A stretch of DNA of 64,000 nt from Margaritifera margaritifera (Eukaryota; Mollusca; Bivalvia; Unionida; Margaritiferidae). The stretch's first letter is position 1, and each line of letters starts with the position of its first letter. Below the pieces are notes generated by a model. It made no database searches. It was not told the origin of the DNA and worked only from the letters and a program-made list of their open reading frames with translations. Position numbers and translations under genes: made by a program. The stretch spans positions 1,860,001 through 1,924,000 of the forward strand of contig JAQPZY010001670.1 in NCBI GenBank assembly GCA_029931535.1. Direction: 5' to 3'. Shown here piece after piece: positions 44,651-56,600 of this stretch.

Positions 44651-45519
44651 GTATGCATGCCTCTCTTTCCTTTGTGTTTTAAGAAAGAAAAAAGACAAAT
44701 GTTAAACATGGAAAGGAAAAAATCAAATTTGTTCTCATTTTCTCCCTTGTTTTCTTATTTTCTCATTTGTTGTCTACACAAAGGTAGTGAATTTTTCATT
44801 CATTAAGACATGCCATCTGTATTCAGGTAATTAAAATTAGTACCATAACCTTTGTTTTCAAGATCATATTCTTTTTCTAATATGACAAAGCTCATAGAAA
44901 TTGGTTTTGAAAAAGCTCACTATCTCTTCTCCTTTTTTGTATAAACAGATCACTAAATTGGTTATTTTTGTCCAGTTGGTGCATTTGGTTACTTTGAAGG
45001 GTGTCTTTTTTATATTTTGACAAAAGTAAGAAACCTGGTCTATGCATGCCTTCTTACCTTTTTTTTTGTTTGACAATATAGTTGTTCCATTCATTTTTTT
45101 CCACTAGTCTAGGATCACCACAAGGTGAAAGTAACAAGATTAAAGGTTGTGTTCTTTGTAAACAAAAAAGAATTTATAAAGATATTACAATTCTTATTTG
45201 GTTTAGTAGGTTCCTAAATGTCCCATATGTTTTCAGATTGTTATTGCTTTGAAACTTCTTCAGCATGTATAGTATGGCATAAAGTTGGGTGTCTAATCCT
45301 TAAGTATCAGTAACAATGCTTTATTGATTTAATTTATTGATTTTATGCTAGCTGTCAATAGTGTTAAAAAGAAATTAACATTACCTTGGCAACATAAAGA
45401 CAGAGCTTCAGAATTAACTCAAGGAAAAGCTTTGCAATGATAATAAAACGATACTTAAGGGTCAAAGATGAATTGGATTTTTTTTTATGTCCCCCCCCCC
45501 ATGCTAGCTGTGGAGACCT
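44651..45519. other. Intron, no gene seen
   Basis: AT-rich. A C run lies near 45491-45500. Nothing else recognised. Confidence 0.5.
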
Positions 45520-47170
45520 CTTGATTGGTTCTGTCTGTCAATACATCCATATTGGGAAGCTCATTGGCATAAACCACTTGATTTAGATGAATGAAATTTG
45601 TTAGGCATTTTGTATGCATATATAGATTACCTGATTAGATTTTCATCTCATGAGATCAATATTTTGATTGTTTTGTAAGTTTTTGAACTTATTGAGCTTG
45701 TTGGTGAAACCCTTTTTAGCACAATCAAACAGAAACCACTTGATGTTGACAATTTAAATTTTTGTAAGCATATTAATGTACACATGCAGATAACCTGTCT
45801 TGATTTTTTGGCCATTAAAGCAAATTTTATGTTCGTTATTTTAAATAAGATTTTGAACTTTATGGTCATAGATGTTGGAATGAAAACCTTGTTAGCACAA
45901 TTACACAGTAATTTATTGATGTATCAAATGACATTTGGTAGTTTCTACGCATATGTAGATAACCTACTTAGATTTTCATGTAATTAAGGCAATTTTTCCA
46001 TTTCATTTAAAAGTTTGAAACCTTTTGGAGTTTGACTTTTGATCTGCATTCGGGGCACATGTGTTTTACCATACACAAGTCTAATTTCTCTTGTGTCATC
46101 TTTGTGTTTGCATATTGTGCATCCATCTGTCCATACATTGTTAAGTTCCTTTCTGGAAATTTGGAAAGTCTTCTTGGAGACAAATCAAGTTTTGTATAAA
46201 GATTGTAAGTGCAGGAAATCAAGTTCAATTTCAGTTTTGTCAATATATCACTGAGTTATTGCCCTTACTCAGCAAAGACTTTTTAGAGAGACCTATTTTT
46301 CCTTTTCTCTTTAATGACTTAAGAAATGACTAGGTGCATTAAAGTGATTTAGTAAAAGTTGTGTTATAAGGATATCTTTGGTTCTATTAATTTTCAGCTT
46401 TTTCCAGTGATATTTAACTACCTTATGTATCTGATTGACCAAGATGTATGTACATATGACCCAGACCCATGAATGATAACGACATTGTTATCTTATTCAT
46501 CAGCTTTTTAGATCTATTGTCTGTAAGGCTATGTGAACTTGTGGAATGGCCTGCATTTGTCTTGCTTTGTGCAGTCATCAACATTTGCTACTTTTGACTT
46601 TTTATCAAAAGCATTTGTCTAATTTAAACCAAATTTTGCAGGAAGCATTTTTGCATAAAGATGATTCAGTTATGTACAAATCTGCCATCAAATATGGCCA
46701 ACATTACTAACAAAATAGGAAACCTATCAATGGCAATTGTCAAAAATACAATAATATTTGACCAAATTTTAGCAACAGCATTCTGGACCTACCAATTTTG
46801 TACCATTGATGTCAATTCACAATCACTTATGGCTGCCATCACAAAAAATATAAAATCCTGAGAATGACTTATTTGCAAGGACAACTCTTCAGAAAATGAA
46901 CATCTTAGAAAGAGAGCATTTTGTTATTAAGACCTTATAATTTTATACAAATCTTGCTGAATAACCATCAAGTACGGCAGTCATCACTTAAATTAGAAAA
47001 ATCTTTAAACTAATTCTTCTTAAAAACCATTCAGCAGAATTTAAATTAGAGATTAAAAATTTTAGTATCAAGGCCTTTCATTTTTATACAATTATCTTGA
47101 TCCGCTGTAAAATGTAACCTGTTATGAAAACTACATGACATAATTAGACTAAATTTGATCAAGAGCATGT
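45520..47170. repeat. Degenerate tandem arrays, units about 150-200 bp
   Basis: From 45570 to 45990 a unit of about 190 bp recurs ('aaaccacttgat..a...aatgaaatttg...ggcattttgtatgcatata.agat.acct..ttagattttcat...ttttgaactt.....gt.ttgg..gaaacc.tttttagcacaat.a'). From about 46560 to 47170 the units resemble the array at 33640-34400 ('aaattttgcaggaagcatttttgcataaagatgattcag...ctgccatcaaatatggccaacattact'). Confidence 0.6.
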
Positions 47171-48235
47171 TATGAAGACCTGTTGTCAAAATAACAAATA
47201 TATATAAATATATATATAGAGAGCGAGAGAGATATGAATACAGACCTATTTTAACATGCACGATTTTTCTTGCACCCAGTTACACAATACAATTTTTGTC
47301 TGATACAGAATTTAGAAGACTAGATAAATACTTTCTGTACACATGCACTAAATATTGCTGCTTGAATGATGTGCTGAATTATAAATAAAATATTGAGAAG
47401 TTTTCTACATGTGATTGCTGGATTTATCCACTTTTGCAATGGGATTGCTACCTGTTGCCTATTCCACAGTACAAATTATCTTGTGCACATAATAAATATG
47501 TTAAAGAAATTCTGTTAACATAACATATATGAAAATTATTCTGTTCTCTTAATGGACAGAAAATTGTGTATGTATTATTGCGATGCAACATCGCTTAGCA
47601 ACAGAGACATGGTACACAAATTAAATGGGTAATGTATCTTTTAGTGCTTGAGTATCCAACCAGTGAAAGACAGTTTTCCATAAAAGAAGTATCATACAAT
47701 TTACCACATGGCACCTGTATTGTGTATTGTTTATGGACTTGTTTTATTTCCTAATCACATCCAAGGCTTCGTTAATTAGGGCTAGCCATTGTAAAGACCA
47801 TATTTGGTTACCTAGGTTTCTTGTGAATGATTTTGGCAATATTTCATTTGAATTATTTTATTAAATGAGACATAATTAATTTCTTGCATGCAGACATCTC
47901 ATAGCAGACTTTTGTGAGGTAAAATTGTTTTGCAGAAAAAAATTCTTTCTGATAGATATCCTTGACAGTAACATGATATAAACTACCTTTTCAGTAGGCA
48001 TCATTAGGACAGAGGAATGGCAGGTGCTCATTTAACAAGGACCTCTTTTGTTTTACAATTCACATGAGTACATAGGAATATGTGAAATTTTGCGGGATAC
48101 AAAATGGTGTGATTCTTCTCCCTTGCAGTTGCTTCATAAGATTGATAAGTTTTAGGTATTATTGTTTGACCTGGCCAATTTAAGTCTCTTTCTCCACATA
48201 GTAGGTAGTTACATGTATTTACTTTTCTCTCACAG
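47171..48235. other. Intron upstream of the CUB 2 exon
   Basis: An AT/GA microsatellite at about 47196-47236. Otherwise nothing recognised. Confidence 0.5.
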
Positions 48236-48384
48236 ACATCACTGAGCTGGAAAGATACAGAGCCTTGACTGCCACAAACATATGGCAGGAGCTGACATCT
48301 CCTTTCTATGGCCAGTTCCCCAGTCTTCTGAATCTTGACCTGGAGTGGACAATTAGTAGTGACAGTGATGTCATATCAATTGAG
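48236..48384 (+). CDS. Lectin/CUB gene, first half of CUB domain 2
   Basis: A 149-nt exon between acceptor TCTCTCACAG and donor GTGAGG, entered in phase 1 and left in phase 0, the same pattern as the CUB 1 entry exon. It encodes NITELERYRALTATNIWQEL, then TSPFYGQFPSLLNLDLEWTI and SSDSDVISIE. ELTSPFYGQFPSLLNLDLEW matches the CUB strand 'L-x-S-P-x-Y-P-x-x-Y-P-x-x-x-x-C-x-W' with Leu-Glu in place of the Cys before Trp. The usual first disulfide therefore seems to be missing, so the domain may be divergent. The expected second-half exon was not found before 64000; the intervening DNA is filled with nested transposons. Confidence 0.82.
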
Positions 48385-49385
48385 GTGAGGAGTAGCCTGT
48401 CAGTTCATAGTGCAGACAAGAGTTAAATGATTTTCCAAACAAAGCTGTTATCAGTGTGTGGATTTTGCATGTTCTGTAAAAGAGCATCAGTTGGTTTAAT
48501 GTATGACGAGAAATGAGATAATCTTGTCAGTGGGTTTGGAAATATAACATTTTAATGGAAAAGAATTTAATAGTTTACTAGTCAGCATATATGGATATGA
48601 ATTACTTACATAGAAGAGAAAACCCTTATTATACAGTTTCTAAGTGTAAATGCTTAACAAATAATCAAGCACAGAAGTGTTGCTGTGTATTTTTGATACA
48701 TTGTCTGTCATCCTTAGGCATAGTGTGTTTTGTTTTTATGTTTTGTTCTCTCTTTAATGTTTCATGTTTTAAACTTTAAAATAACCACTTGTGCACAAAT
48801 CTATTGCAAAATCATGTTGGTGTCAAGAACATTCAAGTTTGATCTACCATTCAATATGGATATTTTGAAAACAACCAATATAAGGAGAAATTTGTTAATA
48901 TTTGTCAAGGTCTGTGGAACCAGATTTAACTAGCCTCCTACCAACAGGCTCTGTCCAATGTATGCAATTGACCAATCTGCCTTATAATAAGACAGCGGTT
49001 ATTGAGAACAATATCATTAACTTTAAACAGAAAAGGACTACTTTAGTAATTGTAACCACATGTTGTGAGAGCATTCTTGCATGGCAGACTTTTCTTTTTC
49101 AATGATGCAGAACACACCCTACCTAAGGCAGTTTTTTATACTAAAAATTGAACTCGTGCAGCTTTACTCTCTCTAATACCATTTTCTCATGAGGTTAACT
49201 GATTGGTGCATTTGTTGCCCAACTGCCATTCAGTGTTGTAGATAAGCACTAGATGTACCAAATTGAAAAAACTGCCCCCCCCCCTCTCCACCAGCTCATG
49301 ACCAATTTTTACTAAATTAATTTAGTTTTAAATGGTTCTCAAGAAACTTTGTAGATAATACTGAAATGTTGTCCTTTGTGTTTGC
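48385..49385. other. Intron after the CUB 2 exon
   Basis: No exon completing CUB 2 was recognised here. AT-rich, with a short C run near 49277. Confidence 0.5.
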
Positions 49386-50297
49386 TACAGTAAAACCTGT
49401 CTTGAGTGACCTCCATTATGAGCGACAACCTATCATTTATGACCACGATGGTCATGCACGGATCAATTTTATTATATAAATGCACTGTCATCAGTGACCA
49501 CCTGCAGAATGTGAGCAGTGACCACGGTTTTTTTGCAAAAAATGCATTTAGATACTGCTTTGAACGACCATTTTGCAAAAACAAATCAACACTGCTGACG
49601 TTTATTTAATCCGTTTTAACCACTACTGCTTAGTAGTGTCTGCAGACAAGTACAGATTGTTTTAAAACAACACTGCTATACACAACTGCATCACAAAAAC
49701 AGAGATAAATACCACTGATCGTTTTTTAAATCCTTTGAAGGCATGACCTTTTATGAGTGTGTTTTGTGCTAAAAACAAACAAACAAACAAACGAAAAAAA
49801 CAACAGTTGGGTCTGGCTGCTGGCTTCTATAATCTATAGGTGATGCAGGTAGCCGTCTTATGCTACAGACTGTAAACTAGACTGAAGTACATGTCACTAA
49901 CTGCCATTGTAGTGCCAAAGTCCTGTATATCCCCATTACAAATAACCATTGCTTCTTCAAAAGGAGCAGTCACAGATGTACATAGTCAATTCAAAGGTTT
50001 GTATTGTTTATTTATCTTTTGTGAAAACCTGCGAAACCCCGATAATGCCCTGTTGAGAACTCTTTTGAAAGGGCTTCATTGTAGCGGTCGAGTGTGTCTT
50101 TTGTTTTTGGAGTCGATCCATAATGCCTGGGCTGAATGAGGTCTTTTCCCTTCTTTTCAATAAATGATTATCGTTTTCCAGATTCAATTGTCATTGTTAA
50201 AGATTCGTGTTGTTTGTTGATTTTTTAATATTACCATTATGAAAACCGACGCACCAAGCCATCATCTGTTCACTGTGGTGCAGCCTGTTACACCCTT

Positions 50298-53200
50298 TGT
50301 TTATCGAGTAAATCCATGTGCAGCAAATTTATCTACCCACAATTCAGAAATTTGAAAATCGATTAGTTCCAAGTTTAAAACTATTAAGTTTTTACCTTGT
50401 AGCTTAACATTCAAGTTATTCAACTGTCCTCTTATGTCCGTCAAAAACGTGAGATTCAAAAGCCATTCCTTATTTCCCAAATCAGGATATTCTTGCCCAA
50501 TTTCAGCCAGAAAATGTTTTATTATCTCAAGGCAATCAACAAAATGAGAAAGTACCTTTCCTTTACTCAGCCATTGATCATTGGATTGCAATTTGAACCG
50601 CCAAAGGGTAAGTGATGACTGAGCAAAAATGGCATTAACAATTGTAACTACCTCTGTAATGATGGTAAATCTTGGGGCACTATAAGTCTTGGGACACCCT
50701 TAATTATTTTCAGAAGTAATTTTTTCTGACCTATAAAAGTTAGGACACGAAGTTGAAGCAATTTTTTTCATGTACTATAAGTCTTGGAACACCTACAACA
50801 TCTTTTTTCTACTGATTGGCATATTTTATTGATCGTAACCTCATGTAAAATAAACATGACTTCGTGGTTGTTAAGGGATTATCATTATGAACCATTAGTT
50901 GGAAATGTTATAAATTATTATAATTTGTTTGGAAAGTCAATAAATATATTTAATTTTTCTGTTTTCTTATATATTTCTACCGAATTCAAATATGTATAAT
51001 TTGATCAGATGCTGACAAGAATTGAGTATTAGCGGTCTATTATACCCATTCAACAATAACTTCTCCCTTTTGTGTTCTAGTTTACCATATTGTCAGTTTA
51101 TGCATTATTGCATTAAAATTGTTGAAAGTCACCTGTAATTAAGGGTTTTTTTTGCCCTGAAAATGGAAATACCTAACTCATTAAAATGTGATAACAGTAT
51201 GACAACAATGAAAATAGTATTTATTTCCACTCTCACATTTATTGTGCACATGTTCACATCATGGCGTCACCACATGTACATTGAAGATTTTACTTGCGCC
51301 GAATGAAGTACATTCCTTGGATTTTAATGATAGGCACCACTGCACTAAACTTAAATAATATCTCTAAAATATGATAAAGGACTTTCAGAAATAATGCTTT
51401 TAAAAAAAAAACTCTGTGGTAGTTTGCTTTCATGTAAGTGACCTTAAATAAGTACCTGTTTACTCAGGTACAGTAATCATGCTAATATTGCGAAGTAGAA
51501 GGCAATTACACATGAAAGTACCGGCATTGTCACCGGACAGAATTTCCTCTTTACCCAAGCCAATTTCAGGGTTTAAACAATTAACTGGCCTGGATTGCTT
51601 TTGGAAAACAAAAGACAAATCTGCTACTTATAAACAAAGGAGACACAAAACAACCAGCTTGCCAAAATCAAAAGTGGAATGAATAATGTGTGGAAAATTA
51701 TGATTTTGTGAAGCCGAAACACATCACAAAAATGGATCGATGATGATCTTAATCGATCTACATTCAGAATTATAACATATATTAAGATCATTCTTTCACG
51801 AATATATGACAATAATTTTGAATTTATGCTGGTTATATGCTTTATATAATTAAACATGTGCCTTTTCATATAGATTACATCACTTTGTAGGATCGCTTAT
51901 ACCACTGAAAAACAGTAACTATTGAGTTCATTAAATCAAAAAAATGAAGCAGCAATGAACATCTAGCTGAAACATAATATGGAAGAATGCGATTTGGTAA
52001 AAACAATTAATATAGTAAAATTTGCATCAAATATTTTTGGGAATAAACAAGGATGTAAGTGATGCCAAGTACGACTTTCACCGTGTAAGTACTGCACACT
52101 ATAGTACAGATCTCCCGGTAAACTCTGATTGGCCCGTGAAGGATGAAGTTTTTATTGACCTTTATTTTAAATCGTGTTGGACAAATTGAAAAATATGCAC
52201 ATGCAAAATAATAACATAAAAACAATCATAGTAGTTTATAACAGTTTATTGACATGGTAATTGAGCAAGAGCTGGTCAGCTCTGTGTCACATATGATGAT
52301 CTTCCCAATTTTGTCTTGACATTTTTTTGTGTCCACAAGTTTTGGGACATCTAAAATTTTATATATTTTACAAGCATATAAGCCTTTGGACAAGAACAAA
52401 AATAATTATTTTTCGTGTCCTAAGACTTACTGTCATTACAGTATGGTAGACATAACATTGTTAAGAGCATTGCCTGAAAATTTGGAGCATACATTTTCTT
52501 GATGAATAATGCAGTGAAAGGCTAAAAATGGCCTACAAAGCTCTTTTTGGAGAAGCTGAACAAACCCAACATTTTTACACACCATTGCCAGTGCCCCGTC
52601 TGTTGTCACGAAAAACAGTTTATTTTTCAACTCAAATTTCTTCATTTCCAAAATCTGTGAATCAGGAAACGATATTGAGAATATCTTATCTTTTCGTAGT
52701 TCCCATCATCGGAAAAACAAAAAACACTTCCTCTACTATGCAATTACATTTTACTGAATAGAATCTTGCAATTAATGTCAAATGAGCAACATCATTTATG
52801 TCCATGCTCTCATCCAGAGTAAAACTAACAATATCACAGTTGTGCAAATCACTTTTAAGCTGCTCATCCATGTCATGAACCATGTCACTGATGTGGCATT
52901 GGACAGTTCGTGTTGAAAGTGGGATATCTTGAATTTTAGCCAAAATATCTTTTTTATTAGCAAAGTCTGCAAAAAGATCTTAAGCACATTGCAAAAAACT
53001 TTCTTTCAAAAACTCCCCATCAGTAAAGTGTTTTTCCTTTTGTGTAATGCACAGTGCAGCAGTGTAACTGACTTTGGATGAACTGTTGTGTGTTTTCACA
53101 AATTTAACTAAACCACTCCTTTGTTTTCAAAAGAAAGAACAGCTTTTTATATGTCTTGCTCTATCTTCAGCATCCATTTTTGATAAAGATGATTCATGTT

Positions 53201-53340
53201 CTGTTTTATAATGTCTTTGCAAACTGGATGTGCGTGTTACAATGCTCTCACAATTGTTGCTTATGCGATAGCTTAAGCACAGTTTATACATGGCAATAGG
53301 TAATCCACTCACTACCATTCCCACAAATAGTCTGCATTAA
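50298..53340 (-). pseudogene. hAT/ZBED5-like transposase, split by an insertion
   Basis: Minus-strand pieces in order: finger region 53324-53127 (SIVTRTSSLQRHYKTEHESS); 52990-52686 with KESFLQCA, MVHDMDEQLKSDLHNCDIVS and FTLDESMDINDVAHLTLIAR; 52651-52436 with TTDGALAMVCKNVGFVQLLQ, AFHCIIHQENVCSKFSGNAL and NNVMSTI; then, after a 1.8-kb insertion, 50650-50301 with VVTIVNAIFAQS, HFLAEIGQEYPDLGNKEWLL, FLTDIRGQLNNLNVKLQGKN and LIDFQISELWVDKF. This order fits the hAT-derived ZBED5/GTF2IRD2-like group, where FTLDES and TTDGA are catalytic-fold motifs. Frameshifts and stops occur at about 52980 and 52690 and in the finger region, so the copy is dead. On the right a hAT-type end (read from the other strand, CAGGGGTCAGCAACCTATGG) ends at 59172 and may be its 5' terminus, separated by the Ngaro-like insertion. 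Confidence 0.78.
50654..52441. mobile_element. Tc1/mariner-like non-autonomous element inside the hAT gene
   Basis: The ends CTGTAATGATGGTAAATCTT at 50654 and, from the other strand, CTGTAATGACAGTAAGTCTT at 52441 are inverted repeats continuing GGGRCAC. Further copies of AAGTCTTGGGACACC follow inside each end (50685, 50725 and 50775 on the left; 52315 and 52385 on the right), so each end holds several likely transposase-binding repeats. The insert separates NNVMSTI from VVTIVNA of the hAT protein, which fixes its limits. No transposase is visible in its 1.8 kb; the 67-codon frame at 51479-51682 is unrecognised. Confidence 0.75.
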
Positions 53341-53753
53341 TATATTAATATGCATGAGCTATATTAATACATCACTTGCCAACCAATCAAAACATTCCCA
53401 GCTGTCTTGTGCAGCATCTTTGTTGAACTATTCTTAGTTTGGAATGGAGAGCGACAGCATGCATATTTCTGTCGAATTGCACTTTACAACTTTTCATATG
53501 TGCATCTCTTACTTACTTTCACAACACGAACTTTCATTACTGGAGCTATCGTTTCCCGGTTTTGTTTCCTCTTCACATTCCGTGAATTTATAAGGACTTT
53601 CATTAGAATTCATTAGACCATCAAGGCGTGACTTTGCAAACAATGGTGTCAATCTCTTCAAGAAGACAGAGGTCAATCCCATATGGCTTGAACAATCCTT
53701 TCAACTGGACCACTCTCCATTTAAAGCAGAAACTGTAGTCTATAGGCATTACA

Positions 53754-54870
53754 GTGTCTGCTCTTCCGAAGCACGCCTTAAAACTGTTATACTTGGTTAA
53801 TGTCCCTTCCACTAGTTCACGGCCAACTAATGTTCACCAAGACAAGAGAGAAACAACCCAACTCGGCCGCAACCAAGCACACATCAGGAAGAAGAAGAAT
53901 CTGCATCCCACATTCCACATCCCACTCCACATCGACGTAGCCGTAGTGTGACAATTGTTCATGACGTTACGGCAGAGGGATCCACTTAGGTGGAAGTTAG
54001 TGAAGTGGCAACAACAGTGCAGCACAATATTTTGAAAGCAGGAAATACTTCCAATATGGCCACCATAGATGTAAACACGTCTACCGCCAACATAATGACC
54101 TTGATCCACTCCATTCAGTATTCTATCGTTGACCTCAATCATTCCATTACTCACATTATGGCTTGACAACAGGCATCTTCTCCGGAATTATTCACAGGCA
54201 ACACAACACATTTCTCGTCACCACCAGTAGCCCAGCTTGCAATGAGAGAAGTGACGTCTATCAATCAGCTGATGCAGTCCCTGAGAGTTTTGCCGGAAAT
54301 ACTACCAGTAATCAACGTAGTATCTGAAAGCCAGCGGAAGCAGATACTCGATGGTAAGCACGTCAATCTTGCCCCTCTTTTGATACCTCAGTTTTAATCA
54401 GATCTATCAAATCTGGATGACAAGGCTGGGAAGAATGATCCCCGATTACTTAAGCCTTTCAGTCTAAGTGAGTTCATAATGGCTTTCGGAAAGTTTAAAC
54501 GGATCATCTGTTAAGTATACCCCAACAGATGTAATGAATTGGATATGTACGAGGCCGATATTAAAAAAATTGCCAATGCCTATAGCGACATTTTCTGTGA
54601 TTACCATAATGTTTACTCCAGTCAGGCAGCTATTGCCCTGTGCGACTTCAAAATCAAAGTCAGCTGGGGTCTGAGGGACCAAGCATCTTGTTAGCTATTT
54701 ATTCTAGGCCAAAATACAACCATAATCGACATCTGCAATTTTGTTGCTCATCCAACCGATTTTTGCCACAAAAACCATGCACTGCTGCACCAATGGGAAC
54801 ATAGGCAACAGAAGACGAATGGATATCGGTAAGTATGGCCATCCTAGACTGATGCTGGATGGAAAAGAAC
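53754..54870 (+). pseudogene. gag-like region of the Ngaro-like element
   Basis: Pieces in shifting frames: MSALPKHALKLLYLVNVPST near the start (53754); AMREVTSINQLMQSLRVLPE and ILPVINVVSESQRKQILDGK with HVNLAPLLIP around 54240-54395; then RLLKPFSLSEFIMAFGKFKR, YPNRCNELDMYEADIKKIAN and AYSDIFCDYHNVYSSQAAIA ending CDFKIKVSWGLRDQA at about 54680. A Cys/His-rich zinc-knuckle-like stretch (ICNF, then HPTDFCHKN) follows. This arrangement is that of the first ORF of Ngaro-like elements found in cnidarians and other invertebrates. Stops after LIPQF and RIIC and in the knuckle break it. The central segment is the best conserved. Confidence 0.65.
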
Positions 54871-55103
54871 TCAGAACAAATTTTAACTCTAGACAAGGTT
54901 GCAACAGAACTACTTGCTAGTTCTTCCATACCTGCAATCAGTGCAGGGCCAAAGCACATTGGGCAGCTGCCTGCCCAAAGAACCCATTGCACAATTTTTC
55001 CAGCTCAAGTACTTGCAATGTCAATACCCCTCGCAAATTAGTGTCGGAGAAGACGCAACAAATTTGACCTACTTTCTCACCACATACTTCTACCCCCATT
55101 AAC

Positions 55104-55930
55104 ATCTTCAGATTGCAGCTTGAACTTGGTAATCATCCTGATCGGAACTTTGTTCATTATTTGTCTTCCAGTCTGAAACATGGTTTCGACACCATGGTGC
55201 ATAAAACTCACTTGCCTACAAAAGAGTGCAAAAACTTGCTTTCTGCTTCTAAACAACTGACCATTGTGGATCAGTTATTGGCAAAGGAATGTGTCAAAGG
55301 TTTCATGCTTGGCCCTTTTCCATCTCCACCATATCCAAACTACAGAGTTAGTCCTATTGGCATAGCAGAAGGTAATTATACGAAAAAGAAAAGATTTATC
55401 ATTGATCTATCATCTCCCCATGGCGATCATGCACATGAAGGTATCAATCAACTTATTGACAAGGATAAATGCTCCCTAAGCTATGTTAAGATTGATGATG
55501 TCATCCGAATCATTCAGAGTTAGGGTAAGGGAGCTATCATGTACAAAACTGACATTTCAGATGCTTTCAAACAGATTCCCATTGCACCTTCACAATGGCA
55601 CTTGTTCTGTGTAAAATGGAGAGGACATTATTATGTTTGTGTTTACCTCCCATTTGGATCATGTTCAAGTGAAAAATTATTTGATACCTTATCTCAGGCG
55701 ATTTGTTGGATAGCCAAACATAATTACGGTATTGACGTCATCTTGCACCTCCTTGACGACTTTCTTACAATAGATCCTCCTTCTGCTTGTGGTGAGAGAA
55801 CTATGGCTTTGCTGACTTTAATTTTCAACAGATTGAAGATTCCCACAGCTCCAAATAAGACCATTGGTCCTTGTACAGTTATAGAATATTTGGGAATAAT
55901 TCTAGGCTTGGAACAAATGAAAGCATGTTA
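55104..55930 (+). pseudogene. Ngaro-like reverse transcriptase with one in-frame stop
   Basis: Two long open stretches read in different frames (55113-55523 and 55539-55931) and together cover the RT: LGNHPDRNFVHYLSSSLKHG, YRVSPIGIAEGNYTKKKRFI and IDLSSPHGDHAHEGINQLID; then, after a stop at 55521-55523, GAIMYKTDISDAFKQIPIAP, SQWHLFCVKWRGHYYVCVYL, PFGSCSSEKLFDTLSQAICW, the catalytic box HLLDDFLT near 55745-55765 and IGPCTVIEYLGIILGLEQMK. Both aspartates of LLDDF are present and SPIG..KK/IDLS motifs are intact, so damage is slight. The stop is TAG where SLGKGA is expected (SXGKGA). It is the best preserved RT of the three YR elements here. Confidence 0.85.
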
Positions 55931-56031
55931 ACCGCAGGATTAAGTGGAACATAATGTGTACATTAAACACTTTCTTGACAAACGAAATGTATGCAAGCAA
56001 GAACCGCTCCAGTTACTAGGCCACTTAAATT

Positions 56032-56600
56032 TTGCTACTATCTACCAAAGTCAGGGAACTCAATCATTACATAAACTTAGATGCAAATTGCACAGAGGAA
56101 CTCTATATGTGGCACCAATTCCTGGCTACGTACAATGGAGTTTCTATATTTCATGACATGCAGTTCACAACATTCGACACACTTGAATTATGCATAGATG
56201 CTTCATCCACATTAGGGTATGGGGGTTGCTTCAAAACTCACTGGTTTGCAGCTGCATGGTCTGATGATCTTAAAATGCTTTTTTCTGTGGAGAATGATTT
56301 CTCTATGGCATTCAGGGAGTTGTATCCCATCATCATCGCTGCTATTTTTTGGGGTGCAGAATGGGCAGGCAAACATAATATTTATATGTGATAATATGGC
56401 CACAGTGAATATACTACTGAAGGGGAGATCAAAATGTATGCATATAATGAAGTCTATGCGTAGACTGACATGGTGTGTGGCTTCTTCTAACTATTATTTT
56501 TCTGCCAAACATATTGCTGGAGTTATCAACAATACAGCAGATGCTTTGTACCGCCTTCAATTTCAGAAATTTCATGCGCTGGCTCCAGATGCAGATCTAC
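56032..56600 (+). pseudogene. Ngaro-like RNase H domain
   Basis: RNase H with all four acidic positions readable: FDTLELCIDASSTLGYGGCF (first Asp), FRELYPIIIAAIFWGAEWAG (Glu), ICDNMATVNILLKGRSK (second Asp, in the +1 frame from about 56385) and HIAGVINNTADALYRLQF (last Asp). In retroelements this enzyme removes RNA from the RNA:DNA hybrid. One frameshift at about 56375 separates the first two motifs from the last two, and a further frame change links RT to RNase H near 55930-56040. Confidence 0.8.

Noticed and set aside
49891..50139. 82-codon plus-strand frame with tidy composition
   Set aside because: No recognisable motif and inside a transposon nest; kept only as an unexplained frame in the nest entry.
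54699..54992. Minus-strand frames of 66-97 codons
   Set aside because: Antisense to the gag/zinc-knuckle part of the Ngaro-like element.
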